A stretch of DNA of 55,509 nucleotides from an uncultured Bacteroidota bacterium (GTDB lineage Bacteria; Bacteroidota; Bacteroidia; Bacteroidales; VadinHA17), in assembly GCA_903844815.1 (NCBI GenBank), contig CAIMVD010000261.1, positions 1 to 55,509 of the forward strand, read 5' to 3'. Below, piece after piece: positions 37,300-45,658 of this stretch; position 1 is the first letter of the stretch, and each line of letters starts with the position of its first letter. The notes below the pieces were generated by a model. The model had not been told where the DNA came from. It saw nothing but the letters and a program-made list of their open reading frames with translations, and made no database searches. A program made the position numbers and the translations under genes.

Positions 37300-39075
37300 A
37301 TGAATCCACTGACATTTGCCGAAAAGATATTCAAAGCTCCTGCGGGAACTATTGTTTTTGCTCGTCCTGATATTATTCTGACACACGACAACACGTCAAG
37401 TATTTTCAAGACCTTCCAGAAAATGGGTGGCGTTAAGGTCGCTGATCCCAATCAGCTTCTGGTGGTCCTCGATCATAATGCACCGCCTTCCGACGCCAAA
37501 ATGGCAACCCAATACCAGGAGATAAGGGATATTGTCTCTAATCAGGGTGTGGATAAGTTTTACGATGCAGGAAGGGGGATCTGCCATCAGATGATGTCGA
37601 ATCATGCACTGCCTGGGATGCTGATCGTAGGAAGCGACAGCCATACCTCAACAGCGGGCGCTTTTAATGCCCTTGCAGCCGGGATCGACAGAACCGAATC
37701 AGCAGGGATCTGGAAAAGAGGGGAGACCTGGTTCAGGGTTCCTGAATCGATTAAAATAAACCTTACAGGCAAACTCAGGGAAATGGTTTCAGCAAAAGAT
37801 CTGGCTCTCTGGATAATCGGAATGATCGGATCGGACGGTGCAAATTACATGTCGGTCGAATTTCATGGAAGCGGCGTCGCAACCCTTTGCATTTCCGACA
37901 GGATGACATTGGCCAATTTAGCTTCGGAGATGGGCGCTAAAAATGCCGTTTTTCCGGCTGATGATATCCTTTATGAGTTCTTAAATGTGAAGTCTGAAGG
38001 AGTTTGGGCTGATGACGATGCAAAATATTTCAGGGAGATCTCCATTCATCTCGATGACATCTTTCCTGTGGTTGCAGCACCCCATAATGTAGATAATGTG
38101 AAGTCGGTACCGGAAACCGCAGGGACAGAGGTTCAGGAGGGGCTTATCGGTACCTGTACAAATGGAAGGATCGAAGACCTCAGAATAGCCGCCGCCATAT
38201 TGAAAGGCAACAGGATAAAAAAGGGATTTCAACTGAATATTATTCCCGCCTCCGGAAAGATCTTTCTAAAGGCGATCGACGAGGGCATAATATCAGCTTT
38301 TATTGAAGCTGGTGCAAACCTTCTCTCTCCTTCATGCGGAGCCTGTCTGGGAACAGGGCAGGGCATACCCGCAAGCGGACATACAGTGATCTCGACCGCT
38401 AACCGAAACTTTTCCGGAAGAATGGGAAACAAGGATGCCAAAATCTACCTCGCGTCTCCTGCTACAGTAGCAGCCTCTGCCTTAACAGGAGTTATAACCG
38501 ACCCGCGTTCCTTGCCAGGCAGCGAAAAATACCCGTATCTGGCACCTCAGAGCAGGACTTTTGAAATAACAGCAAGTGAAAACAGGAAGATGGGATCGGT
38601 CTGGAACTACAGTGATGTGGATAATCTGAACACTGATCAGATGTTTGCAGGCAAACATACTTACAATGTTCTCAGCAGTGATCCTGCGGCTATTATGCCA
38701 CTTTTATTCGAAGATTTCGATCCTAATTTCTGTAAAAATGTTGAAAAGGATGATATAATTGTTGCAGGAGATAATTTCGGCTGCGGCAGTTCACGGGAGC
38801 ACCCTTCGGTCGGTCTTGCCTATGCCGGGATAAAGGCGATTATCGTTAAATCGGTCAACAGGATCTTTTACCGTTCATCGATCAACCAGGGACTTTTGCT
38901 CATCGTAAGTCCGGATGCTGTTGACGCGTATATGCCTGGCGATAATGTGGATGTAAGTTTTGATAAGGGAATTATCACAATCGGAACATTGACTTTTGCC
39001 TTTGCACCCCTTCCTGAAAAGCTCCGGCAGATAATTGAGATGAAAGGACTTGTAAACTATATGAAGTCTATTTAA
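37300..39075 (+). CDS. Fused aconitase/3-isopropylmalate dehydratase-type enzyme (second of pair)
   Basis: 591 residues from ATG 37300 (an in-frame TTG at 37294 is less likely). It has the same large-plus-small fusion as its neighbour but diverged sequence. Cluster ligands are Cys286 (GTCTNGR) and Cys346/Cys349 (SCGACLGTGQG). Substrate loop GSDSHTSTAGAF and swivel motif GCGSSREHPSV are canonical. It is predicted to be a cytoplasmic [4Fe-4S] hydro-lyase. The two paralogues may act on different substrates or form one complex. Confidence 0.88.
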   Translation: MNPLTFAEKIFKAPAGTIVFARPDIILTHDNTSSIFKTFQKMGGVKVADPNQLLVVLDHNAPPSDAKMATQYQEIRDIVSNQGVDKFYDAGRGICHQMMSNHALPGMLIVGSDSHTSTAGAFNALAAGIDRTESAGIWKRGETWFRVPESIKINLTGKLREMVSAKDLALWIIGMIGSDGANYMSVEFHGSGVATLCISDRMTLANLASEMGAKNAVFPADDILYEFLNVKSEGVWADDDAKYFREISIHLDDIFPVVAAPHNVDNVKSVPETAGTEVQEGLIGTCTNGRIEDLRIAAAILKGNRIKKGFQLNIIPASGKIFLKAIDEGIISAFIEAGANLLSPSCGACLGTGQGIPASGHTVISTANRNFSGRMGNKDAKIYLASPATVAASALTGVITDPRSLPGSEKYPYLAPQSRTFEITASENRKMGSVWNYSDVDNLNTDQMFAGKHTYNVLSSDPAAIMPLLFEDFDPNFCKNVEKDDIIVAGDNFGCGSSREHPSVGLAYAGIKAIIVKSVNRIFYRSSINQGLLLIVSPDAVDAYMPGDNVDVSFDKGIITIGTLTFAFAPLPEKLRQIIEMKGLVNYMKSI

Positions 39076-39168
39076 GTTCGGAGTGACTGGAGTTTGGAGT
39101 GTCTATAGTTGGGCTAATTGAATTAACTTTAGACACTTTAGACACTTTAGTCACTCCAAACTTCAAAA
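39076..39168. repeat. Inverted and tandem repeat region upstream of tRNA-Arg
   Basis: AGTTTGGAGTG (39091-39101) is the perfect inverse of CACTCCAAACT (39152-39162); GGAGTGACT and AGTCACTCC offer a competing 9-bp pairing. Three tandem copies of CTTTAGACA (the last CTTTAGTCA) occupy 39127-39153. It could terminate or separate the aconitase operon from the tRNA, or be a small dispersed repeat. There is no T run. Confidence 0.7.
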
Positions 39169-39173
39169 TCCGG

Positions 39174-39203
39174 TTGCAATTATTGAAATAAATACTACTT
39201 TTG
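39174..39203 (+). promoter_or_regulatory. Promoter of tRNA-Arg
   Basis: TTG (39174-39176), 19 bases, then TACTTTTG (39196-39203): a full match to the Bacteroidota consensus, ending 11 bases before the tRNA 5' end. Confidence 0.75.
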
Positions 39204-39214
39204 CACGCGAATCA

Positions 39215-39288
39215 GGTTCCGTAGCTCAGTTGGATAGAGCAACAGCCTTCTAAGCTGTGGGTCCCGCGTTCGAGTCGCGGCGGAATCA
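39215..39288 (+). tRNA. tRNA-Arg, anticodon TCT
   Basis: 74 bases. Acceptor arm GGTTCCG/CGGAATC with discriminator A, D arm GCTC/GAGC, anticodon stem ACAGC/GCTGT with loop CTTCTAA (anticodon TCT at 39249-39251), and T arm CGCG/CGCG around TTCGAGT. The 3' CCA is not encoded. It reads AGA and AGG arginine codons. Confidence 0.97.
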
Positions 39289-39300
39289 CTCAAATTATTG

Positions 39301-39333
39301 AGAGATCAGATGAATATTCTGATCTCTTTTTTT
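39301..39333 (+). terminator. Intrinsic terminator after tRNA-Arg
   Basis: AGAGATCAGA (39301-39310) pairs with TCTGATCTCT (39318-39327) as a perfect 10-bp stem, loop TGAATAT, followed by six more T. It ends the short tRNA transcript. Confidence 0.92.
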
Positions 39334-39436
39334 ATGCCTGATTATAATTATTGTTGCAAAGCCGTGGGTAAAAGAATCCGAATCCGGGAAACTACAGAAT
39401 TGCTGGCAAAAAGAGTATCTATTGCGAGTTAGTTTT

Positions 39437-41782
39437 TCATTTCTTTATAAATCTGAACGTCTGGCTGTTTCCTGATCTTATTATTTTTATGAGATAAAAA
39501 CCTGTTTCAACACCGGATACATCGACCTGCATAACTCCGGTGTTTTCAGTCTCCACGACCTTAATGACAGAACCTGTCATCGTCAGGATTTCTATTCGCT
39601 CGAAATCTTCGATGTGATCAGGATCGGTGATGAATAGGACATTTTCTGCCGGGTTCGGATGCAACCGGACTGAACCGGCACTTTCATTACCGCTTCCAGT
39701 CGCAAAGTCGGTTTCAAGTTGAATGTTCATGGTGCTGTTATCATCACTGTTTGATGTGATAGTTAATATTCCTGATTCATCAAAACCTGGCGAAGTGTAA
39801 GAAACTAGTAATTCAAGTACCTTATTTTTTTTCAGATGCAACGGAAAAGTCAATTCCTGGATTTTGAATCCTGGATTATTCAATTTAATTGAGCTGACTA
39901 CCAGGTCTCTTTCGCCTGAATTTGAAAGAGTTAATTTTCTTACCTGTGTTTTGCCCGGGATAATATCAAATGAAATAATGTCAGTTGAAGCAGTAAGTTT
40001 TTGGTAGGAGTTTAACCGGTCAATTGCGCGTCTGATATTTGGATTTTCTTTAATAAGGTCCCAGATAAACCCGTCTTTAATGTTTTGCAGGGTAATAGCG
40101 ATAGGTCCTGCATCGATTGCAAATGAAGGCCTCTGAATCCATGAACCGGTTTTCCGGAGAACATCAGGGGAAAGTTCATTAACCTCCGAAATGTCAGGAT
40201 GTAACGCATCAGGCAGTCCAAACCTGTTATGCAATACAGATTGATTATAAATCTGCCATAAATTTTGTAAAGCTTCAGTTTTTACTTCAGGATAGGCAAG
40301 TGAAGAAACAATAGGATATATTGCTATAGTTCCGTCTTCTTCCGCGGAACCTGCTGCAATAACAGGGCTGCCATATGCATGATACTTGTCGGAAGGACCC
40401 TCGCAGGCTGAAAGACCAAAAAAACCCATTTTGTAGGACTTGTATATATCCTGGTTTGCAGTGCAATAACTAACTGTCTGGGCTATTGCATTCTGGCTAT
40501 TTCCGAACCAGTCAGTTTTTGCAATAGGAGCTTCCTGTGTAGGATAGAACAAATTAAAAAACTGGTATGTAAAAAGACTCCCGGGATAAGATATTATCGT
40601 TCCGTTGATATTCTGCTTATAGTTAAGGCTGTCCCAGACACTGACATCAACAGGGTGGGCAACAGATGCAATTGCAGAAAGCATGCATAACAGGTATTCA
40701 TCTGAATAATAATCGGCCAGTAACTTCGAGCCGTCGGATTTATTGCAATAGAAGCCACCTCCCGAAGCAGGGATTGAATAAAGGTTATCTGCAGCCGGTT
40801 TCCATCCAAGATAGAACTGCCGGGTTTCGGTGTCAAGTAAAAAATCCCATTCAACCTGGTCAAAAACCTTCTGACACAGAGTATTGATTTCAGTATCCGA
40901 TGCAAAATATGATTGTATTGCATAGAGCCCGGAAAGAAGCAGGCCTGTGTCAATATATGAAAGTTCAACCGTGTTTGCTGATTCATCCACTTCAGTTTCA
41001 GGATAATCAAAATTTATCTTCCGAAAACCATCAGGCCCTAGAAAATGATAGAAAAAACCTTTGTAACCAATTTTCCCAGTACTTTGATTGCCAAAATCAT
41101 CGATGTTGGTGAGCCTTTTAAGTATGCTTAGTGTTCTTTCCCTCACCCAGGACTCTGATACCCAGCCATTTTTCAATCCTGTAAGCCAGGCAGTAAATGC
41201 AAAACCCTGTCCGCCAATGCTATACAAATCGGGAAAACTCGACCTGTCCTGGACAAAACCCAGATTCCCGGGCCTTTTTCCAACATAATCAACGAAATAT
41301 TGCAACGCACGAAACTGAATAAGTTCCATTAACGCTTCATCGGTTAAGGGAGCATTATAAGGTTGATCCGTCTCAAAGCTTATTCTTTTGATTAGTAAAC
41401 CACCCTTGTCCGGATTGGAAATATTGTTGGCTAGATGGCGTTTTTCGATAATAAGAGAAAGGATCTTAGCTTGAAGGTAATTGATTGAACCTGTCTTCTC
41501 AAGTCTGTAATCCCAGCTGATTATGTTTTCACCGGGAGCAAGAACGAAATATTTATATATCCTGTTATCAGATATGTCGCTTATTTCAAGTTTTATAGTT
41601 ACATTTTCATTCAGCAGATTAGATACGGATAGCCATAATTTTCTGGCAGTTTTTGCTCCATAGGGTGAAATTATGTTGTCACCTTCAATGTTATCCAGGT
41701 TAAGATAATAATCGTTCCATACAATAGTCTCTATATCAATTCCTTTATAAGTAACCTTGCTGTCAGTAAGCCCAAACAGTGA
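39437..41782 (-). CDS. C-terminal part of frameshifted glucoamylase-like T9SS cargo
   Basis: The frame runs open, without a stop, from 41827 down to 39437; the first ATG in it is at 41329 but coding resemblance starts before that (TDSKVTYKGIDIETIVWND, about 41765-41710). It contains the glucoamylase/glycoamylase-type helical domain (FVDYVGKRPGNLGFVQDRSSFPDLYSIGGQGFAFTAWLTG; GLLLSGLYAIQSYF; GFFGLSACEGPSDKYHAYG), then a beta-sandwich, and a type IX secretion C-terminal sorting domain ending MTGSVIKVVETENTGVMQVDVSGVETGFYLIKI and FRFIKK. It was almost certainly one gene with the N-terminal part (41731-42783); a single-base loss in an A/T7 run at 41782-41788 breaks it. Repaired length is about 1115 residues. 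Confidence 0.85.
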   Translation of the reverse strand, partial: SLFGLTDSKVTYKGIDIETIVWNDYYLNLDNIEGDNIISPYGAKTARKLWLSVSNLLNENVTIKLEISDISDNRIYKYFVLAPGENIISWDYRLEKTGSINYLQAKILSLIIEKRHLANNISNPDKGGLLIKRISFETDQPYNAPLTDEALMELIQFRALQYFVDYVGKRPGNLGFVQDRSSFPDLYSIGGQGFAFTAWLTGLKNGWVSESWVRERTLSILKRLTNIDDFGNQSTGKIGYKGFFYHFLGPDGFRKINFDYPETEVDESANTVELSYIDTGLLLSGLYAIQSYFASDTEINTLCQKVFDQVEWDFLLDTETRQFYLGWKPAADNLYSIPASGGGFYCNKSDGSKLLADYYSDEYLLCMLSAIASVAHPVDVSVWDSLNYKQNINGTIISYPGSLFTYQFFNLFYPTQEAPIAKTDWFGNSQNAIAQTVSYCTANQDIYKSYKMGFFGLSACEGPSDKYHAYGSPVIAAGSAEEDGTIAIYPIVSSLAYPEVKTEALQNLWQIYNQSVLHNRFGLPDALHPDISEVNELSPDVLRKTGSWIQRPSFAIDAGPIAITLQNIKDGFIWDLIKENPNIRRAIDRLNSYQKLTASTDIISFDIIPGKTQVRKLTLSNSGERDLVVSSIKLNNPGFKIQELTFPLHLKKNKVLELLVSYTSPGFDESGILTITSNSDDNSTMNIQLETDFATGSGNESAGSVRLHPNPAENVLFITDPDHIEDFERIEILTMTGSVIKVVETENTGVMQVDVSGVETGFYLIKIIRSGNSQTFRFIKK

Positions 41783-42783
41783 AAAAAACGGCCTGTGTAA
41801 GCTATTTCCAGGTTCCTGAAATCCCAGTTAAATGCAAGTCCCCCATTTCCCAATGTACTTATTCCATATAAGGTATGGTCATCGCTGTCGCTGTTTAAAT
41901 CACCGCTATTGCCATTGAAATCATTGAATCCCATATCATTTTTTGTCACAATGTCTGACCAGTCTTCCAGAATTATCAGGCTGTTGTCTGATGGCACGTT
42001 AGGCAGACCTCTTCCTGACAAGGGTAACGAAACAGAAGGTGACAGAGCATCATTGGAGTGGAGGACAAGCATGCTGTTCGATAATCCCGGCGTCAGCGGA
42101 TTATACTCAACAGGCAGACTAAGCATTGTTCCGCACGATATAGAGTAGGGTACAGCTAATTGAGCATGGAAAGGTGCAGTTATAAGTAAATTATTTATGA
42201 TCAGGGGAGTCTCTCCATTATTTGCAATTACCAGATTTGAATAGCTGCTTGTGCCGACAGTATGCCCACCAAAATCAATTGCTGATGGAGTTACTTTTAA
42301 GCCAGCAGGAATAAGGGTGCTTATTTCAATGATTTCTTCCTGGAATTGATCCCAGTCACCAGTCTCAAGCGGTGTTTTTTGAACAACAAGACTGTTACCA
42401 TAAAATATCCTGAAATCTGAATGATTAAAAGGGGTATTGTTACTATATCGGATTTTCAGGAATTTAGTACCGCAGTTTATTGGTACGTTGAATAAAGCCT
42501 CAGCATCAGCAAGCTCCCCCAAATGAAGGGTTTGTTTAGAAGGATTAGCTGAATTACTTCTAAAAGGAATTGAATTCGAGCCACTTACGGTCGCTTCAAG
42601 TCCATAGGCGCTGAAATAACGATTTGAGTCAAAAGAATCTTTATTTGAACTCAATTCAACCTTGTCGATCTCAAGGCATCCGTATGTATTATGCAGCGCT
42701 ACAATACGAAGTTCGGCTGTTTGTCCTGATAATGAACTATTTACTAATAGCAGAACTATCAAATAAATAACAGACTTTTTCAT
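41731..42783 (-). CDS. N-terminal part of frameshifted glucoamylase-like protein
   Basis: 350 codons: signal peptide (about 1-20, SSLSGQ), a carbohydrate-binding-like beta domain with an Ig-like repeat (VTPSAIDFGGHTVGTSSYSNLVIANNGETPLIINNLLI), and the start of a CIA30-like/binding domain (LIILEDWSDIVTKNDMGFNDFNGNSGDLNSDSDDHTLYG... FRNLEIAYTGRFF). The last ~16 residues (HCLGLLTARLLIKELI) are out of frame: after residue 334 the -1 frame gives SLFGLTDSKVTYKGI, which joins the next part. It is probably inactive as it stands unless the shift is programmed or an assembly error. Confidence 0.8.
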   Translation of the reverse strand: MKKSVIYLIVLLLVNSSLSGQTAELRIVALHNTYGCLEIDKVELSSNKDSFDSNRYFSAYGLEATVSGSNSIPFRSNSANPSKQTLHLGELADAEALFNVPINCGTKFLKIRYSNNTPFNHSDFRIFYGNSLVVQKTPLETGDWDQFQEEIIEISTLIPAGLKVTPSAIDFGGHTVGTSSYSNLVIANNGETPLIINNLLITAPFHAQLAVPYSISCGTMLSLPVEYNPLTPGLSNSMLVLHSNDALSPSVSLPLSGRGLPNVPSDNSLIILEDWSDIVTKNDMGFNDFNGNSGDLNSDSDDHTLYGISTLGNGGLAFNWDFRNLEIAYTGRFFHCLGLLTARLLIKELI

Positions 42784-43031
42784 TCTGACTGATAAATTAG
42801 TTGAGGTCGCGGCAACTCTAATATTATCTTAAGCTTAAATTTAGGTTTTTTAAATTATTTCTCATGTGATTTTTCTGAAAATATATTCAAAAAGTATTAT
42901 GCTTCCTTTGTCGTCGAAACTCATTTCAGGCAGCCATTGGAAAATGCGGCTGTGGTCTTCGGGGTCTGGTCCTGATCCCAAACGACTATTGGGAATCAAA
43001 AATAAGTGCCAGCGTTCGAGTCGTGTTTGCT

Positions 43032-45380
43032 TTATTTAAATATAAATAATTTCGTTTGCGCCCTGTCGAGATATATGGGCAGCTTGTTATTCCCCATAAT
43101 AAGCTTTATTCCGGACCAGAATTCAACTATTTCTTTTGATTTTGACTGAACAGAGCTGACAGGCAGGTTCAGTGTTGTTTGAACCGACTGATCTGCAGTG
43201 TGGTTTATGCCCTCTTCAAGGTTGCCTGCCATTACCCGGTAGCTTCCATCATTCTGTTGCCACACCGCCAGATTTATTGGCCGATATTGTCCAATATTGT
43301 CAGTAAAGATGTTGCCGGTATTTTTCATTGTAAGATTTATCAGTCTTGCCGTAAGTACATATGGAGAAGGGCTCCCTAATATCTGATCGAGAGATCCTCC
43401 ATATTTGCCGGAAACATTTTTGAGATTCATGGAGAATTCCGGAGCATTCCAGTAAACCAGGTGTTTCCCACCCGTTTCGTTATAAATCAGAAATGGGGAG
43501 GAATTTACAGAGTAAACTGTTTCAATCCCCTTTACAGTTTTAATTTTAGTAAAAGGCTGAAATAGCGGAAAAGTATTTGGAATCCCATCGTAAATACCAT
43601 CAGTTTTATAATCAGTTGTCCCAATGTATTTTATATCAGTAATTGTTGTATCGTCAGTTGAAATTCCAATGATATCGGAAATATCCTTATCCAGTCCGCC
43701 CGCCGGGGATGCAAAAACAGCTACGGGTTTGCCTGAAATCAATGTCCGGCAGATATTGTCTTTTTCCCTGGCTTTTAAATGGACAGGTGTCTGAAATATA
43801 AACATATCACTTTCAATTTCAGGAAGATATTCGGATCTTGTTATTGAAAGTATCGGAACCGACCATTTTATAAGTGTTCCTGCCTGTTCATCGATCCATT
43901 CACCAATACTCTGATCTGGTTTGTTTTCTGATTGCCATTCCATTGCGCTGCGGCAATAAACAAGAGTTGGGCCGAATATCTTTTTTGTCTCTTTTGCATC
44001 AGCAATAGCTGCATTTGATGTTTCTGTGAGAAACTTTACATCTTCCTCCGAAAGAAGTTTTTTGCCCTTGTTGCACCATGAGATATAATTGCCGGACGGC
44101 ATTTTTAAACCATCAGGCTTTTTTACAGCTGCATGACTGTATGCCCATATTCCCCATCTAAGGCGGTCTTTTGCATTGTGTATTATGTCCCAGGACTCCC
44201 ATGCATCATAAGTTTCAGTCAGGAAATAATGGTGTACACGGGTGTCAGCCAGCACTGCTGCATGTCCAAGCATATAGCATAACTGGTAGGTCCAGCCCAG
44301 GATCGGGTTATTCCAGAAAGTCTCGGGTCGCTGAGCGACTTCGTTCCAGGCACCGGCCCAGGTCTGATCAATCCAGCCATCGAGAAAACCCTCCTTTGCT
44401 ATTGCCTCAAGGTCAAAACAATTGACCCGCCAGTCAGCCACAGCACTTGCTGCATTAGAGTACCCGATAACCAATGCAGCGGGATTGGAGATTTTGGTCT
44501 GTCGCACCAGATCAGCCGTTGCCTCGCTCCAGCGTTTTGTTTTTTCCGGATCGGCAGGAGCAGTTTTTCCATAAGGTCCGGTACGATTATAAATTCCCAC
44601 GCCCAAATAACTGTCCCTGAAAACGATAGCATCCAGGTCCAGCGCTTTTGACAGGCTTCCCCACTGTTTCCCGAAGAATTCAGTAAAGGGTGTACTTTCA
44701 GGAATCCCGGCAGGGTAGGCTCCATACTTTTTTTTATCCGCCGAAAGAAGGGCTATAAGATTGGGCGCATTATTCAGGTATGCATTTTTATGTGTTACTC
44801 CAAATATGCTCTTATCTCCGTCATAAATACTTTCAAAGCCGAGGACAAAGGTTCCGACTCTTATATCTTTAAATCCATACTTTTTTTCAGCTACTTTTTT
44901 TATGAGGGCTGATAATTTTCTCAGATCTGCATAAGTCCATGGCTCGTAATTTATTGCCTCCTCCGGATCTGCAGTTGCAAACCTGTCTTTCCAGAGCCGA
45001 ATCTTGTCAACCGAATTTCCGGCGAATTGTCCCTCATCTTTAAACCACGGATACTTTTTCATGCTTTTTGGCAACTGCATGGTTTCATTAAGGTCTCCAT
45101 GCCATTCAAGTACGTAATCACTTATCCACCCGACATTAAGAATAACCCCCCGCCATCCGTCAACGCCTTCAAGCAGCGGATTAAACCGCTCCCAAAACTG
45201 GTTTACAGATCTCTCCATATCCTTATGTTCGAACCAGTAGAGATCAATTTCAAGCCACCTGTCAGTTTTAACGGGTACTGATGCTTCGCTTATTAATGTT
45301 AGCATAAAAAATGATAAAAAAAGAATTGCAATCCTTTTTAACCAGCTCCCTTGATCCTTATTGTAAATTCTATTTGCCAT
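43032..45380 (-). CDS. Unclassified glycoside-hydrolase-like secreted protein
   Basis: 782 residues with a signal peptide (about 13-34, LFLSFFMLTLISEAS). No known family is recognised with confidence. The first ~430 residues look like a (beta/alpha)8 barrel (LEIDLYWFEHKDMERSVNQFWERFNPLLEGVDGWRGVILNVGWISDYV; WIDQTWAGAWNEV). Then comes a region like the GATase-like trimerisation domain of GH42 (about 430-600: VYCRSAMEWQSENKP, IISGKPVAVFASPAGG) and a C-terminal beta-sandwich. By arrangement it belongs with clan GH-A/GH42-like enzymes, but catalytic acids cannot be assigned. It is divergent from a GH95 fucosidase. Confidence 0.7.
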   Translation of the reverse strand: MANRIYNKDQGSWLKRIAILFLSFFMLTLISEASVPVKTDRWLEIDLYWFEHKDMERSVNQFWERFNPLLEGVDGWRGVILNVGWISDYVLEWHGDLNETMQLPKSMKKYPWFKDEGQFAGNSVDKIRLWKDRFATADPEEAINYEPWTYADLRKLSALIKKVAEKKYGFKDIRVGTFVLGFESIYDGDKSIFGVTHKNAYLNNAPNLIALLSADKKKYGAYPAGIPESTPFTEFFGKQWGSLSKALDLDAIVFRDSYLGVGIYNRTGPYGKTAPADPEKTKRWSEATADLVRQTKISNPAALVIGYSNAASAVADWRVNCFDLEAIAKEGFLDGWIDQTWAGAWNEVAQRPETFWNNPILGWTYQLCYMLGHAAVLADTRVHHYFLTETYDAWESWDIIHNAKDRLRWGIWAYSHAAVKKPDGLKMPSGNYISWCNKGKKLLSEEDVKFLTETSNAAIADAKETKKIFGPTLVYCRSAMEWQSENKPDQSIGEWIDEQAGTLIKWSVPILSITRSEYLPEIESDMFIFQTPVHLKAREKDNICRTLISGKPVAVFASPAGGLDKDISDIIGISTDDTTITDIKYIGTTDYKTDGIYDGIPNTFPLFQPFTKIKTVKGIETVYSVNSSPFLIYNETGGKHLVYWNAPEFSMNLKNVSGKYGGSLDQILGSPSPYVLTARLINLTMKNTGNIFTDNIGQYRPINLAVWQQNDGSYRVMAGNLEEGINHTADQSVQTTLNLPVSSVQSKSKEIVEFWSGIKLIMGNNKLPIYLDRAQTKLFIFK

Positions 45381-45658
45381 AATCCGCTACTTAAATTGGG
45401 TAAAAAGAAAAATATTGAAAAGAATTGCAAAAACGTTTTTTCACTGAATGGATATCTGCAAGATAGTAAAAGTAGAGAGGGGCAGATACGTTTTTAAACT
45501 CTTTTGTCCATGAAAAAACAATCAGGCCTGGCCTGAAGGTGCAATTTCCGGCAGTCTCATTTATTTGGGTTTCAAATTTTCAGTGTGAGTTATAGTCTGA
45601 AGAAGCTATTATTGAAAAAATTCTGATATTGTACTTTATATGACATAAAAACAACCCG

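Noticed and set aside
42973-42999. Hairpin GATCCCAA/TTGGGAATC
   Set aside because: It has a bulge and no T run in either direction, so it is not supported as a terminator.
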